From contig CAYPNF010000003.1 of the NCBI GenBank assembly GCA_964411985.1, forward strand, positions 186,001-250,000: a DNA stretch of 64,000 nucleotides. The letters run 5' to 3'. Shown here in pieces: positions 31,438-40,385 of the stretch; the first letter of the stretch is position 1, and each line of letters opens with the position of its first letter. The notes beneath the pieces are model-generated. The model saw only the letters and a program-made list of their open reading frames with translations. It was not told the DNA's origin and ran no database searches. Made by a program: the position numbers and the translations under genes. This DNA is from CAYPNF01 sp964411985 (GTDB taxonomy: Bacteria > Verrucomicrobiota > Verrucomicrobiia > Limisphaerales > J093).

Positions 31438-32346
31438 ATGGAATGCCCCGGAAATCAGTGCAAAGAACACCAGGCGACCAGCCTGGGGAAGAAGCTCTCC
31501 CGGGCCCGCCCCTGGGTGCAAGCCGGATTCCTCGGGGTATGGCTGGCTCCGCTAGGCCAATGGCTGCACGGAATCCCGAGCTGCGTGTTTCATTGTTACT
31601 CCTGCCCCCTCTCCTCGTTCGCCTGTCCCGTGGGAGTGCTGGCCAATTACGCCGCCCTGCTGCCGGTCACGATGGAGATCCCGTATCTGCTGATCGGTCT
31701 CCTGCTTCTGGTGGGAGGTCTCTCCGGTTCGCTGGTCTGCGGGTGGGCTTGCCCGTTTGGATGGCTGCAGGACCTGCTGGCCAAGATCACCAGGAAGAAG
31801 ATCCTCCTGCCCTCGTGGACGGGGCATTTCCGCTACGTAGTGTTACTCGGACTGGTGCTGATCTTACCCGCAATTCTTGGTTACAAAGGCATCCCCTTCG
31901 AGGAACAAGTGGTGTCCATTTGCAGGCTGTGTCCAGCGGGTGCTTTGGAGGCAGGCGTCCCCTACTCCATCCAGAGCGTGCTGGAGGGCAAGGGTTGGCT
32001 GATGAGCTGGTTCAAGGCGGTCATTCTGGTGTCCTTTTTCGTCGGAGCCATCTTCATCCACCGCCCTTGGTGCCGCATTTTCTGCCCGCTGGGTGGATTG
32101 CTGGCCTTGTTTAATCGATTCAGCCTCTTCCACCTTCGATTCCAGGCCAAGGAATGTATCGAGTGCAACCTGTGCCGGAGTCGCTGCGCCATGGGTGTCA
32201 AAGTGGACCAGGCGGTGAACGTGGCGGGATGCATCCGGTGCCTGGAGTGCACCACCTGCGGCGCGCTGGCACCCTGTTTCGCCCTGCCAGAAAGCAACGC
32301 GCCCGCTGCCGACAAGTCGATGCCGCCGACCGGATCAGCCAAGTAA
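31438..32346 (+). CDS. NapH/CcoG-like 4Fe-4S membrane polyferredoxin
   Basis: A 302-residue inner-membrane protein. I start at the ATG giving MECPGNQCKEHQ, since the upstream open frame overlaps selC. Four or five hydrophobic helices are visible (for example IPYLLIGLLLLVGGLSGSLV, YVVLLGLVLILPAILGY and WFKAVILVSFFVGAIFI). Cytosolic loops carry the NapH-type CGWACPFGWLQD and CRIFCPLGG motifs. The C-terminal domain has two 4Fe-4S sites (CIECNLCRSRC and CIRCLECTTCGALAPC). Extra cysteines occur near the N-terminus (CPGNQC, CVFHCYSCP, CPVG). Proteins of this group shuttle electrons between quinol and periplasmic or cytosolic partners. No periplasmic reductase is adjacent; the octaheme cytochrome is 23 kb away. 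Confidence 0.87.
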   Translation: MECPGNQCKEHQATSLGKKLSRARPWVQAGFLGVWLAPLGQWLHGIPSCVFHCYSCPLSSFACPVGVLANYAALLPVTMEIPYLLIGLLLLVGGLSGSLVCGWACPFGWLQDLLAKITRKKILLPSWTGHFRYVVLLGLVLILPAILGYKGIPFEEQVVSICRLCPAGALEAGVPYSIQSVLEGKGWLMSWFKAVILVSFFVGAIFIHRPWCRIFCPLGGLLALFNRFSLFHLRFQAKECIECNLCRSRCAMGVKVDQAVNVAGCIRCLECTTCGALAPCFALPESNAPAADKSMPPTGSAK

Positions 32347-32359
32347 CTGGGGGACAAGT

Positions 32360-35300
32360 TCAGGATGAGGCCAGGGCGAGGCGAACCTGCTTCTCCAGGG
32401 TGGCCATGGAGTAGGGCTTCTGCACAAAACCGATCGATCCCAAGCCTTCAAAACGCGAAACCACATCCGTCTCGCTATAACCGCTGGCGATGATCACCCG
32501 GACGGCGGGATTCATTTTTCGAAGCTCCACAAACGCCTCCTCGCCACTCATCTCCGGCATGGTGAGGTCCAGCAGCACGAGTGCGATCTCCGGACCCCGG
32601 CTTCGGTAGAGCTCCACGGCTTCGTGTCCATCGCTGGCGAGCAGAACGCGGAAGCCAAGCCGTTCGAGGACTTTTTGGCCAACAGCACGGACGCGCGCTT
32701 CATCTTCCACCAAGAGCACCAAACCTGACCCTTTCCAGCCGAGGCCCACCGACGGGGTTTTCTCCGACGGGCTGTGCGGGGTGTCGGTGGCGGGAAGGAG
32801 GATTCGGAAAGTGGTTCCCTCCCCCGGGCAAGAGGAGAGTCTGAGCACGCCTTTGTGACCACGCACAATGCCCTGAACGGCGGAGAGGCCCAGCCCTCTC
32901 CCGGTGAATTTGGTGGTAAAGAAGGGTTCAAACACCCGGCGCTGGGTCTCCGGGTCCATACCCGAACCATTGTCAGATACCTCCAGCCAAACGTAGGTGC
33001 CTCCGGGCAAATCCTCGGTCGCACCCCAACTCCGGAGATCCTCGACCGAACACTCCAAGCTGCCGGTGGAAATCCGCACCCAGCCTGAGTTCTCCCCCAA
33101 CGCTTCGGAGGCGTTGATGACCAGGTTCATGACGACCTGCCGGAGTTGCGACGCGTCACCACGCACCAAGGAAATGTTCTGGGCGAGGTGACAATCAAGC
33201 CTGGCCTTCTTCGAGATGGTAGTCTTGAGCAGGTTCACCAAACCCTCGACCAGGGTGGAAAGGTGGAGGGTCTCGATCTCAAATCGTCCTTTCCCGGAGT
33301 AGGCCAGCATCTGCCGACAAAGCTCGGCTGCCTGCAGGGAAGCTTGCCGGGCGTAGGCCATGCTCTCCCGGGCGGGCGACTGGGGGGGAAGCTCCTCGGT
33401 GGCCAGGTCGAGATTCCCGAGGATCGCCGTGAGCAGGTTGTTGAAGTCATGGGCGATTCCACCCGCCATCACCCCAAGGCTTTCCAGTTTTTGGACCTGC
33501 TGCATCTGACGTTCCAGGTTCAGCCGCTGCTCCTCGGCTTCGATCCGCGGGCTAATATCGCGCAGAATGTTCAGAGTCGCCGGTTTCCCCTCCCAATGAA
33601 TCACTCCCACGTTCAACTCGATCCAGCATAGGCTGCCATCATTGCGAATCAGGCGAAACCGATAAGCGGAGGGTAGCTTCTGATCCCCAGAAAGGCGCTG
33701 CGAATGCCGCTCTGCCATGAGAGCCAGGTCCTCAGGGTGGACAAATCCAGTGAACGGCTTGCCGATCACCTCGTCCAAGGGATAACCGCAGAGCTTCGCG
33801 AAACGGGCGTTCTGGGCCTTAACCACCCCGTCCTGAACGACCGTGATACCGTCGTTGGCGTGCTCGAACAACTCGCGGTAACGAGTCTCACTCTCGCGAA
33901 GGGTTTCGGCAGCCTGTTGACGTTCCAGAGCCCTCTGGCGCTCCTGCTCGACCTCGCGCACCCTCCGCCTGGCACGACGGCTGGCCACGCCCCAACCAGT
34001 CGCGGCAAAGCCTCCCGTCAAAGCCAGCAGGGCTCCCCCTTGAAACCACAGGTTTTGCCACCAGAGAGGAAGGATCACCAAAGCCAGGTTCACCCCCTCG
34101 TTATTCAAGACCCCATCGCTGTTGGACGCTCTGACACGGAAGCGATACCGACCAGGATCCAAGTTTGTGTAGGTGGCACGCCGCTCTGTACCAGCTTTGC
34201 GCCAGTCACGGTCAAACCCCTCCAACTTGTATAGATACTGATTCTGCTCGGCGGAACGGTAACTGAGGGCGGCAAACTGCAGGCTCAACACGGAGGAACG
34301 TGCGGAAAGCGTCAACTCGCGAGTTTCGGTGATACTTTGCTTCAAGGAGGAATCCCCGGAGCCGGGGATGACTGGCTCGTTCAGGATCTCCAACCGGGTC
34401 AGGACAACGGGAGGAACCTGCTCATTCTTTCGCAGCTCGTCAGCACGAATCTGAGTGTATCCATGGATCCCGCCAAAGAGCAGCCTTCCATCCCGGAGCC
34501 GCAGCCGGGCCCCGGTGATAAACTGGTCTCCCTGCAATCCGATGCTCTCTCGATAAACCTGATTCCGGCCCGTGGCGGGATCATGCCGCATCAAGCCGTC
34601 GTTGGTGGCAATCCAGATTCTCCCTTCCTGATCCTCCAGCACGCTGCGAGTAGCATCGCTCGGCAACCCCTCCACCACCGTAAATACCTTCACCTCCTGG
34701 GAACCCGGACTCCAGCGCATCAACCCCTCGCTTTGGGTGGCGATCCAAAGCCGCCCCTGCCGATCTTCCATCAGGTCGACAACCAGCGACTCAAAAGGAT
34801 CTTTCCCAGCGACCTTCTGGACTTGCACTCGCTCAAAGTCCTGAGTAGCTGGGTTCCGCCGCACCAAACCGGAGGCCGTGCCAGCCCAAAACTGACCGTC
34901 ACGTGTGACCAGGAAACACTGAATGTTGCCCTGATTCAGGCTGGCAGGATTCCTGGAATCATGCCGATAAGGCATAAGCGCATCCCCTTGCTCATCGTAG
35001 CGATAGACCCCGGTTGAAGTCCCAACCCAAAGATCCTTCCGGGAGTCTTGGAGGATCGCCCAGACATGCGGAGGCGTGGTTTCCGCCGCACGCGAGAGGT
35101 CCCGGGTGTAGTGTCGAAACGAACCATGCGCCAGGCGACTCAACCCACCCATCCAGGTCCCGATCCAGAGGCGGCCCAAGTGGTCTTCGCAAAGTGAAAG
35201 TACGCCAGTGGCAGGCAGGCCGCCGGGATTCTTCGGATCATGCTGGTAAGCTGACCACTGGTTGCGCACCGGGTCGAGAACACTCAAACCACCCCGATCT

Positions 35301-36481
35301 GTTCCTACCCAGAGCCTGCCTTGGCTGTCCTCCAGGAAACAGTTAGCCGATTCATCCGAGAGCGAATTCGTGCGCCCTGGAGCCGAGCGAACCGTCTGGA
35401 AAGGCAGATTGAGCGGGCTGGCATAGTTCACGGAATCAGGATAAGTACCCACCCAATAATCTCCCGAAGGATCCTGGTAAACGGTGCGGACCACGTCGCT
35501 GGAAAGACTCTCGGGGATCAACCGGTCGCGCCGGAAGAGCTTAAAGCGGCCGGTGGAAGGAGTGAAGACTCCCAGTCCACTGCCGTCCGTCCCCACCCAG
35601 ACATGACCTTGTTTGTCCAGGTAAAGAGAATCGACCTTGGAACCTTGGACGGCGGAAAGATCTCCTGGAACCTGGCTGCCAACCCGGAAAGTGCGGGTCT
35701 CCAGATCGAACCACGCAGGCCCGAGGTCAGTCCCCAGCCAAAGAGTGCCCTGCCCATCTTCACAGAGGGAACGCACCCGCTTCGGGGATGGTCCCAGAGG
35801 ATTCGGCATACGGATGGGGAAATGGGCGTACCGGCCCGTCAGCGGATCGAGTTCGGTCAGAATATTCGTTTCCATACCGACCCAGATTCGCCCTTTCCGA
35901 TTCTCCAAAAGGCAGCTGACCTCATGGATCGGCAAACCGTCTTGCTTGATTGTGGCGATGGGGAGTTTCTCCAACTCCCGTGTGCGCAGATTCATTCGTC
36001 CCAATCCTCCGCCAAAAAAACCAACCCAAAGGCTGCCCGCATGGTCCAGAAGCAGGGAACGCACGCAGTCATATCGCGGGGCAGGGGAGTTGGTAAACGC
36101 TCCTCCGAAGGACGTAAACCGTTCCAGGTTTCGTTCCCAAACTGCAAAACCACCATGTTCCGTTCCCACCCAAAGGTTGCCGTCCTTGTCTTCCAGAAGG
36201 CTGCGCACCCGGCTGTCGGGCAGACTACGAGGGTCTTTAGGATCATGCCGATAGATGAGCGCCTCCACTCCATCGTAACGCACCAAGCCATCGTACGTGC
36301 CAAACCACATGAAGCCCCGGCTGTCCCGCAGAATACTGTGCACGGCGCCCGCCGGAAGCCCCCCTGGCGGATTCACGGTCCGGAACTGAAGTTCTTCGAT
36401 GGAACCACCTTGGGTAGAAAGATAGAGCGGACCGCCTGTGAAAAGCAGGAGCATCCCTAACCATAGGCGCCCAAACAGCAT
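32360..36481 (-). CDS. Reg_prop/Y_Y_Y hybrid sensor histidine kinase
   Basis: A 1373-residue one-protein signalling system. After a signal segment (1-22) come two periplasmic seven-bladed-type propellers made of Reg_prop repeats (SILRDSRGFMWFGTYDGLVR, SLLEDKDGNLWVGTEHGGF, SLYLDKQGHVWVGTDGSGLG and more, about 40-700). A Y_Y_Y domain (about 720-800; YRFRVRASNSDGVLNNEG) leads to a transmembrane helix. The cytoplasmic part has a PAS domain (YRELFEHANDGITVVQDGVV), HisKA (GVMAGGIAHDFNNLL), HATPase (NLVINASEAL, DNGSGMD, FEPFFTTKFTGRGLGLS) and a receiver (LLVEDEARVR, VLLDLTMPEMSG, FVQKPYS). Related Bacteroides HTCS sensors detect polysaccharide fragments; unlike those, this one has no AraC output domain, so it needs a partner. 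Confidence 0.92.
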   Translation of the reverse strand: MLFGRLWLGMLLLFTGGPLYLSTQGGSIEELQFRTVNPPGGLPAGAVHSILRDSRGFMWFGTYDGLVRYDGVEALIYRHDPKDPRSLPDSRVRSLLEDKDGNLWVGTEHGGFAVWERNLERFTSFGGAFTNSPAPRYDCVRSLLLDHAGSLWVGFFGGGLGRMNLRTRELEKLPIATIKQDGLPIHEVSCLLENRKGRIWVGMETNILTELDPLTGRYAHFPIRMPNPLGPSPKRVRSLCEDGQGTLWLGTDLGPAWFDLETRTFRVGSQVPGDLSAVQGSKVDSLYLDKQGHVWVGTDGSGLGVFTPSTGRFKLFRRDRLIPESLSSDVVRTVYQDPSGDYWVGTYPDSVNYASPLNLPFQTVRSAPGRTNSLSDESANCFLEDSQGRLWVGTDRGGLSVLDPVRNQWSAYQHDPKNPGGLPATGVLSLCEDHLGRLWIGTWMGGLSRLAHGSFRHYTRDLSRAAETTPPHVWAILQDSRKDLWVGTSTGVYRYDEQGDALMPYRHDSRNPASLNQGNIQCFLVTRDGQFWAGTASGLVRRNPATQDFERVQVQKVAGKDPFESLVVDLMEDRQGRLWIATQSEGLMRWSPGSQEVKVFTVVEGLPSDATRSVLEDQEGRIWIATNDGLMRHDPATGRNQVYRESIGLQGDQFITGARLRLRDGRLLFGGIHGYTQIRADELRKNEQVPPVVLTRLEILNEPVIPGSGDSSLKQSITETRELTLSARSSVLSLQFAALSYRSAEQNQYLYKLEGFDRDWRKAGTERRATYTNLDPGRYRFRVRASNSDGVLNNEGVNLALVILPLWWQNLWFQGGALLALTGGFAATGWGVASRRARRRVREVEQERQRALERQQAAETLRESETRYRELFEHANDGITVVQDGVVKAQNARFAKLCGYPLDEVIGKPFTGFVHPEDLALMAERHSQRLSGDQKLPSAYRFRLIRNDGSLCWIELNVGVIHWEGKPATLNILRDISPRIEAEEQRLNLERQMQQVQKLESLGVMAGGIAHDFNNLLTAILGNLDLATEELPPQSPARESMAYARQASLQAAELCRQMLAYSGKGRFEIETLHLSTLVEGLVNLLKTTISKKARLDCHLAQNISLVRGDASQLRQVVMNLVINASEALGENSGWVRISTGSLECSVEDLRSWGATEDLPGGTYVWLEVSDNGSGMDPETQRRVFEPFFTTKFTGRGLGLSAVQGIVRGHKGVLRLSSCPGEGTTFRILLPATDTPHSPSEKTPSVGLGWKGSGLVLLVEDEARVRAVGQKVLERLGFRVLLASDGHEAVELYRSRGPEIALVLLDLTMPEMSGEEAFVELRKMNPAVRVIIASGYSETDVVSRFEGLGSIGFVQKPYSMATLEKQVRLALASS

Positions 36482-36629
36482 TTCCTTTAGCTAGCACAGG
36501 AACCCGTTGGGAGACAAGTGGAATGGCTTCTGGCAACGCCCATACGTTTTTCAAACAGACTCCTGCTGTCTTAATGTTACCTTAAGGGGCAAGGGCCTAA
36601 GCTCGAGCCAGAAATTGATGATTATCGCG

Positions 36630-38417
36630 ATGAAAACCTGGATTAGACGCCTCCTTCGTTCCGTAGGACTGTTCACCCTGTGCGGGTTCCTTTCAACTTC
36701 GGCTCAGGACGCTGGCCCCGGTCCTGGGGATTTTGGCCCACCGGACGGCCCAGGGGGCTTCGACGGTCCGCCTCCCTTCGGACCTGGCGGAGGTCCGGGC
36801 GGATTTGGGGGGCCAGGCGGTCCCGGAGGTATGATGGGCAAAAAGACCAAAATTCTGAAAGAGTTCGATAGGGACGGAAACGGGGTTCTAAACAAGGAGG
36901 AACGAAAAGCGGCCCGGGAACAGCTCGCCAAGCAAGGCACCCAGAGGGGACCAGGTCGCCGCGGCGGCCCGCCAGGGGGGCCAGGAGGTGCCGATACCAC
37001 CCCCACTCCCGGTGCCAAAGTCGCTCTCTCCGATGTAAAAGTCTACCCGGACGCCGACCTCTATGACACCAAGGTGCTGCGCACCTTCTTCCTCGAATTC
37101 GAAGATGCAGACTGGGAAAAGGAGATGTCGGAGTTCTATCACACCGATGTGGACCTGCCTGCCAAACTCACCGTGGACGGCAAGGTCTACCCAGACGTCG
37201 GCGTCAGGTTCCGCGGCAACTCGTCCTACTTCAGTGTGGGGGCGGGGGGCAAGCGATCCTTGAACTTGTCCCTGGACCTAGTGAAGAAAGACCAGAACAT
37301 CGGCGGATATCACACCCTCAACCTCATGAACTCGCATGAGGACCCCTCGTTCCTTCACATCCCCTTGTACTGCACAGTGGCACGCAATTATCTCCCGGCC
37401 CCCAAAGCTAATTTCGTCCGGGTAGTCATCAACGGAGAGAGCTGGGGGATCTACGCCAACCTCCAGCAGTTCAACAAGGAATTCGTGAAGGAGTGGTACG
37501 GCACCACCAAAGGCGCCCGCTGGAAGATCCCTGGCAGCCCGGGAGGCCGCGGCGGCTTCAACTACCTGGGTGAGGACTTGGAGCCCTACAAGAAGATCTA
37601 CGAGATCAAATCGAAAGACACCGCCAAACCATGGGGCGACTTTATCCGGCTGTGCAAACTCATGGAGGAGACCCCCGCCGACAAACTGGTATCCACCATC
37701 AGCCCGATCCTGGATATCGAAGGTGTGCTGAAGTTCCTTGCATTGGACATCTCTCTGATCAACGGCGACGGATTCTGGACCCGTGCCAGTGACTATTTCC
37801 TTTACCAGGATGAGAAAGGCCAGTTTCACGTCATCCCCAATGACATCAATGAAACCTTCAGTGTGGGTGGAGGTCCGGGAGGGCCAGGGGGAATGCGCGG
37901 TCCCGGCGGGTTCGGAGGGAGAAGAGGGCGACCCGCCAGTCAGGAAGGAGCCGGTGGCACTGGCAACGTGTCAGGAGGCCCGGACGGAACGCGACCACCG
38001 CAGGGTCAGAGGAGTGGTGGGCCAGGGGGAATGGGAAGGGGTAACGGATACGAATTGGATCCCCTCACCATCGCCAGCGATTCCAACAAACCGCTCGCAT
38101 CCAAGTTGCTGGCAGTCCCCGAGCTTCGGGCGAAGTTTCTGGGTTATGTTCGGGACATTGCGCAAAACCAGCTGGACTGGGCCAAATTGGGGCCCATGGC
38201 GCAGGAGTATCACGACCTCATCGAGGCGGACGTAAAAGCAGACACTCGCAAACTCTACTCCACGGAAGCGTTTCTCAACTCCGTGGCAGGAGGAGCCGCC
38301 AACAGTCCTACACAAGCCCAGGGTGGCAGGGGCGGAAGTCTGAAAGACTTCGCCGAGAAGCGGCGGGCCTATTTGCTCAACTACAAGGAGCCTGTCAAGA
38401 CGGCGAGCACCCAATAG
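36630..38417 (+). CDS. Secreted CotH-kinase family protein with EF-hand and Gly/Pro tracts
   Basis: A 595-residue exported protein. The ATG at 36630 gives the signal peptide MKTWIRRLLRSVGLFTLCGF; ATG 36618 (MIIAMKTW) is an alternative. Residues 30-75 are Gly/Pro/Asp-rich (GPGDFGPPDGPGGFDGPPPF). An EF-hand-like loop, EFDRDGNGVLNKEERKAA, follows at about 80-100. The CotH core spans about 140-590: VGVRFRGNSSYFSVG, KRSLNLSLDL, NLMNSHEDPSFLHIPLYC, VVINGESWGIYANLQQFNKE, LALDISLINGDGFWTRASDY and FHVIPNDINETF. A second Gly-rich insert (GGPGGPGGMRGPGGFGGR) interrupts the core. CotH proteins are atypical kinases that phosphorylate secreted proteins; similar proteins are abundant in Planctomycetes/Verrucomicrobia. 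Read divergently from the Reg_prop kinase. Confidence 0.85.
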   Translation: MKTWIRRLLRSVGLFTLCGFLSTSAQDAGPGPGDFGPPDGPGGFDGPPPFGPGGGPGGFGGPGGPGGMMGKKTKILKEFDRDGNGVLNKEERKAAREQLAKQGTQRGPGRRGGPPGGPGGADTTPTPGAKVALSDVKVYPDADLYDTKVLRTFFLEFEDADWEKEMSEFYHTDVDLPAKLTVDGKVYPDVGVRFRGNSSYFSVGAGGKRSLNLSLDLVKKDQNIGGYHTLNLMNSHEDPSFLHIPLYCTVARNYLPAPKANFVRVVINGESWGIYANLQQFNKEFVKEWYGTTKGARWKIPGSPGGRGGFNYLGEDLEPYKKIYEIKSKDTAKPWGDFIRLCKLMEETPADKLVSTISPILDIEGVLKFLALDISLINGDGFWTRASDYFLYQDEKGQFHVIPNDINETFSVGGGPGGPGGMRGPGGFGGRRGRPASQEGAGGTGNVSGGPDGTRPPQGQRSGGPGGMGRGNGYELDPLTIASDSNKPLASKLLAVPELRAKFLGYVRDIAQNQLDWAKLGPMAQEYHDLIEADVKADTRKLYSTEAFLNSVAGGAANSPTQAQGGRGGSLKDFAEKRRAYLLNYKEPVKTASTQ

Positions 38418-38539
38418 CATCCAGGAGCCGTGCCCGGAAGAAGGCGATTCGCCCGTTGGTGCGGCGCTATCAATTGATTCGTGTTTGTTGAAGATTCCTG
38501 TAACATTCTCCACCAGTGGTGTGACTTGGTCCTTCATGC

Positions 38540-38637
38540 TCGTGCTCGTCCCTCCTCCTCGGCAACTGAGCAGAAGCCACGGTTTCGAGGACGAGGACGA
38601 CCACGAGGGAGGAGGGACGATTCGAGGGAGAGCACGA
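38540..38637. repeat. GAGGACGA-rich inverted repeat
   Basis: TCGTCCCTCCTCCTCG (38546-38561) pairs with CGAGGGAGGAGGGACGA (38604-38620), and the flanks TCGTGCT/AGCACGA extend the stem. The loop carries GAGGACGAGGACGA units. It could form a large hairpin RNA or be a mobile repeat. Confidence 0.5.
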
Positions 38638-38717
38638 ATCGCCTTGCGCTGCGATCAAAGGGGTGGCAGTCAGAGACCGCTCTGGAGTCTGGACATCCTT
38701 TCTGGCTCGACTTCATG

Positions 38718-38750
38718 GTGCTCCTCACCGCACTCCACGACGCTGGCGCG
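38718..38750 (+). repeat. Dispersed intergenic repeat, short copy F
   Basis: GTGCTCCTCACCGCACTCCA followed by CGACGCTGGCGCG corresponds to the CTCCTCACCGCACTC / GCTGGCGC module of copies A and C. Confidence 0.5.
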
Positions 38751-38993
38751 CGGTGGGATTGTTCCTGGCGGACCGTGCGCCGCTGGGGTTTGGATATACG
38801 GTCTGAAGGTTACGAACCCTCGTCGCAGCCTTCAGCGCAGGCTTGGCCGATCACGGCCGCAGAAGAGGGCTGTGGCAGGCGTGACGCGGCGCCTTCTTCC
38901 GAAGGTGACTTGGCCGGATCTACGCTGGAAACTCGGCATTTGCCCTAACCCAAAACCAGGGGTATAAACAGGGGTAGCAAGCCTAAACCGAAC

Positions 38994-40352
38994 ATGAACG
39001 CCATCACGCGCCGTCAATTCGTCAAATCCTCCTCACAATCCAGCCTCGCCGCCGCTGTTTCTTCACTGTCCTTCCTCTCTGCCTCCTCCCCAGGTCGCAC
39101 CCAGGGGGCCTCGGAACGAGTCGTCTTAGGTCTCATCGGAGCGGGTGGTCGAGGCTCAGGCCTCGCTGCGAACTTCCTCCAGATTCCCCAGGTAGAGTTC
39201 AAGTTTATCTGCGACGCCTCCCTTCCACGGGCCCAGGCCTTTGCCGGAGAGATCGCCAAGAAGCAGAATTCCCCACCCCAAGCGGTGCAAGACATGCGCC
39301 GAGTCTTTGAGGATCGCGATGTCCAGGGAGTGGTGATCGCTACCCCGGAGCAATGGCACGCACTGGCCACGATCTGGGCCTGTCAGAGTGGCAAAGACGT
39401 CTATGTGGAGAAGAACCCTTCCCTGTGCATCTGGGAAGGGCAGAAGATGAGGGAAGCGGCCAAGAAGTACAACCGAGTGGTGCAAGTCGGTTTCCAGAAT
39501 CGCAGCGGTTCCTACGCCGTAACGGCCCGAGATTACCTTCGCAGCGGGAAACTCGGTAAAGTGGTCCTCGTAAAAGTCTACAACCTGCTCGACGGCGGCG
39601 GATGGTCAGCCCAGCCCAACAGTCAACCACCAGCAGGACTCGACTGGGATCGCTGGCTCGGGCCAGCGCCGAGTGTCCCATATAATGCGGGTCGACACCA
39701 GGGTTGGGGCGATTGGTGGGACTACTGTGGCGGCCCCTTCTCCGGGGATGCCAGTCACCAACTCGATCTCACCCGCATGGTGCTCGGGGATCCAGCCCAT
39801 CCCAAAACCGTCTCCTGCACCGGCGGGCGCCTGGCTTTTCCTGACTCGCGGGAAATGCCAGACCTCATGGCCATCACTTACGACTACGGCGATTTCGTCA
39901 TGACTTGCGAAAGCGGTAACTTCGCACCGTACATGAAGAAGTTCCCGCAGGAAGTACGCTATGGCGATCAATGGCCCTACTGGCCGCAAAGTTCTTGCCG
40001 CGTGGAAATCTACGGAACCAAGCAGCTGATGTATCTCGGCCGACACGGCTGCGGTTGGCAGGTCATGGAAGCCGGCGGCAAGGTCGTGGCACAAGACAAA
40101 GGCTATTTCCCCGACAAGTGGCACCAACCCAATTTCATCGACTGCATCCGCACTCGCCGACAGCCCAACGCCAGCATCGATGTGTGTCACGCGAGCGCTT
40201 GCCTGATCCACCTGGGCGTGGCCGCTTACCGAACCGGTAACCAGCGATTGGCTTTCGATGCGCAGAAGGAAGTCTTCGTAGGTCATGAAGCTGCCAACGA
40301 GTTCGTCCGATTACCCCAGCGCGCGCCCTACCAAATCCCCACAAACGTTTAG
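38994..40352 (+). CDS. Tat-exported Gfo/Idh/MocA-family oxidoreductase
   Basis: A 452-residue NAD(P)-dependent oxidoreductase-like protein. The N-terminus has a Tat signal (RRQFVKSSSQSSLAAAVSSL) ahead of the Rossmann fold VVLGLIGAGGRGSGLAANFL. The family catalytic Lys motif EKP appears here as YVEKNPSLC. The C-terminal substrate domain includes LDWDRWLGPAPSVPYNAGR and WWDYCGGPFSGDASHQLDL, the latter typical of the large verrucomicrobial/planctomycetal subgroup. These are thought to modify sugars in the periplasm with tightly bound cofactor. It is 33 bp upstream of the alpha/beta hydrolase and likely in an operon with it. Confidence 0.88.
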   Translation: MNAITRRQFVKSSSQSSLAAAVSSLSFLSASSPGRTQGASERVVLGLIGAGGRGSGLAANFLQIPQVEFKFICDASLPRAQAFAGEIAKKQNSPPQAVQDMRRVFEDRDVQGVVIATPEQWHALATIWACQSGKDVYVEKNPSLCIWEGQKMREAAKKYNRVVQVGFQNRSGSYAVTARDYLRSGKLGKVVLVKVYNLLDGGGWSAQPNSQPPAGLDWDRWLGPAPSVPYNAGRHQGWGDWWDYCGGPFSGDASHQLDLTRMVLGDPAHPKTVSCTGGRLAFPDSREMPDLMAITYDYGDFVMTCESGNFAPYMKKFPQEVRYGDQWPYWPQSSCRVEIYGTKQLMYLGRHGCGWQVMEAGGKVVAQDKGYFPDKWHQPNFIDCIRTRRQPNASIDVCHASACLIHLGVAAYRTGNQRLAFDAQKEVFVGHEAANEFVRLPQRAPYQIPTNV

Positions 40353-40385
40353 ATTTCACGAATTCTGGCATTGGACCGTTGCGTT

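Larger units (their letters stand above)
38418..38993. other. Noncoding region with inverted repeat and repeat fragment
   Basis: No gene is supported in 576 bp. It holds a 98-bp inverted repeat at 38540-38637 and a fragment of the dispersed repeat at 38718-38750. The overlapping open frames (150-160 codons) have no ribosome-binding site or family similarity. Confidence 0.45.

Noticed and set aside
35321..36460. 379-codon plus-strand frame opposite the Reg_prop kinase
   Set aside because: Antisense to regularly repeated propeller blades; no start signal or similarity.
38485..38967. 160-codon frame downstream of the CotH gene
   Set aside because: Overlaps an inverted repeat and a dispersed-repeat fragment, has no ribosome-binding site and no recognisable domain.
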